From positions 1,965,001 through 2,029,000 of the forward strand of contig JBBBDQ010000750.1 of NCBI GenBank assembly GCA_037127315.1: a DNA stretch of 64,000 bases. Direction: 5' to 3'. Of this stretch, positions 63,846 to 64,000 are shown in pieces. Every line of letters begins with the position of its first letter. Position 1 is the first letter of the stretch. The notes under the pieces were generated by a model, which saw only the letters and a program-made list of their open reading frames with translations, had not been told where the DNA came from and did no database searches. The position numbers were made by a program, and so were the translations under genes. This DNA comes from Ascarosepion bandense (Eukaryota > Mollusca > Cephalopoda > Sepiida > Sepiidae).

Positions 63846-64000
63846 AGAAGGTCCGTTCATTTTTTTTAACCTAGTAATCCCCACTTTAGGTTTAATAAAA
63901 TTAAGAATCTTATTTTTTTTTCATATATTTTTAGGTCCGTCAATTTAAATGTTTTTCGAGAAACGCCATTAATCTTATTTTACAAAAACATTCTATTGAT
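63846..64000. other. no feature recognised
   Basis: AT-rich end of the window with T-runs. Confidence 0.3.

Overview
This window is gene-poor, repeat-dense animal nuclear DNA. The evidence is AT-rich composition, very many (TA)n, (CA)n, (GA)n and (TAA)n microsatellites, tRNA-derived SINEs, several retrotransposon clades (CR1/Jockey-like LINEs, LINEs with restriction-like endonucleases, Penelope-like elements), mariner and other DNA-transposon remnants, and no intact host protein gene. The mix best suits a lophotrochozoan, possibly a cephalopod such as an octopus. That is inference; nothing here proves the species.

Layout. 1-10 kb: hAT-like duplicates, a 5'-truncated CR1-like LINE, a mariner remnant and many copies of one SINE (here SINE-A). 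10-15 kb: a 29-bp satellite, a decayed minus-strand CR1-like LINE, a 120-bp satellite made from that LINE's coding sequence, and a 798-bp DNA transposon with about 200-bp inverted ends and an 8-bp target duplication. 15-29 kb: microsatellites, palindromes, (TAA)n arrays holding two 3' ends of a Dong/R4-like LINE, polypyrimidine tracts and tRNA-headed SINEs (SINE-B, SINE-C). 30-36 kb: a nearly full-length but broken Penelope-like element and more palindromes. 36-39 kb: a 2.7-kb, about 42-bp minisatellite. 39.9 kb: a 5S rRNA-like sequence abutting a SINE. 42-50 kb: a SINE with repeated bodies, Penelope-like fragments and palindromes. 51-57 kb: LINE fragments nested in each other. 57-62 kb: two 2,319-bp units holding the 3' half of an R2-type LINE, plus a third copy of its 415-bp flank.

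The most interesting theme is hammerhead-type self-cleaving RNA. Two SINE-B copies join a tRNA-like Pol III head to what reads as a complete, correctly paired type I hammerhead at the 3' end, directly beside (TA)n. Related motifs with the CTGANGA...GAAA core occur in SINE-C tails and in one or both arms of several long palindromes, most of them next to (TA)n. None of this has been tested computationally or experimentally here.

No host gene, operon or pathway can be supported. All recognisable coding sequence comes from mobile elements, nearly all of it truncated or frameshifted.
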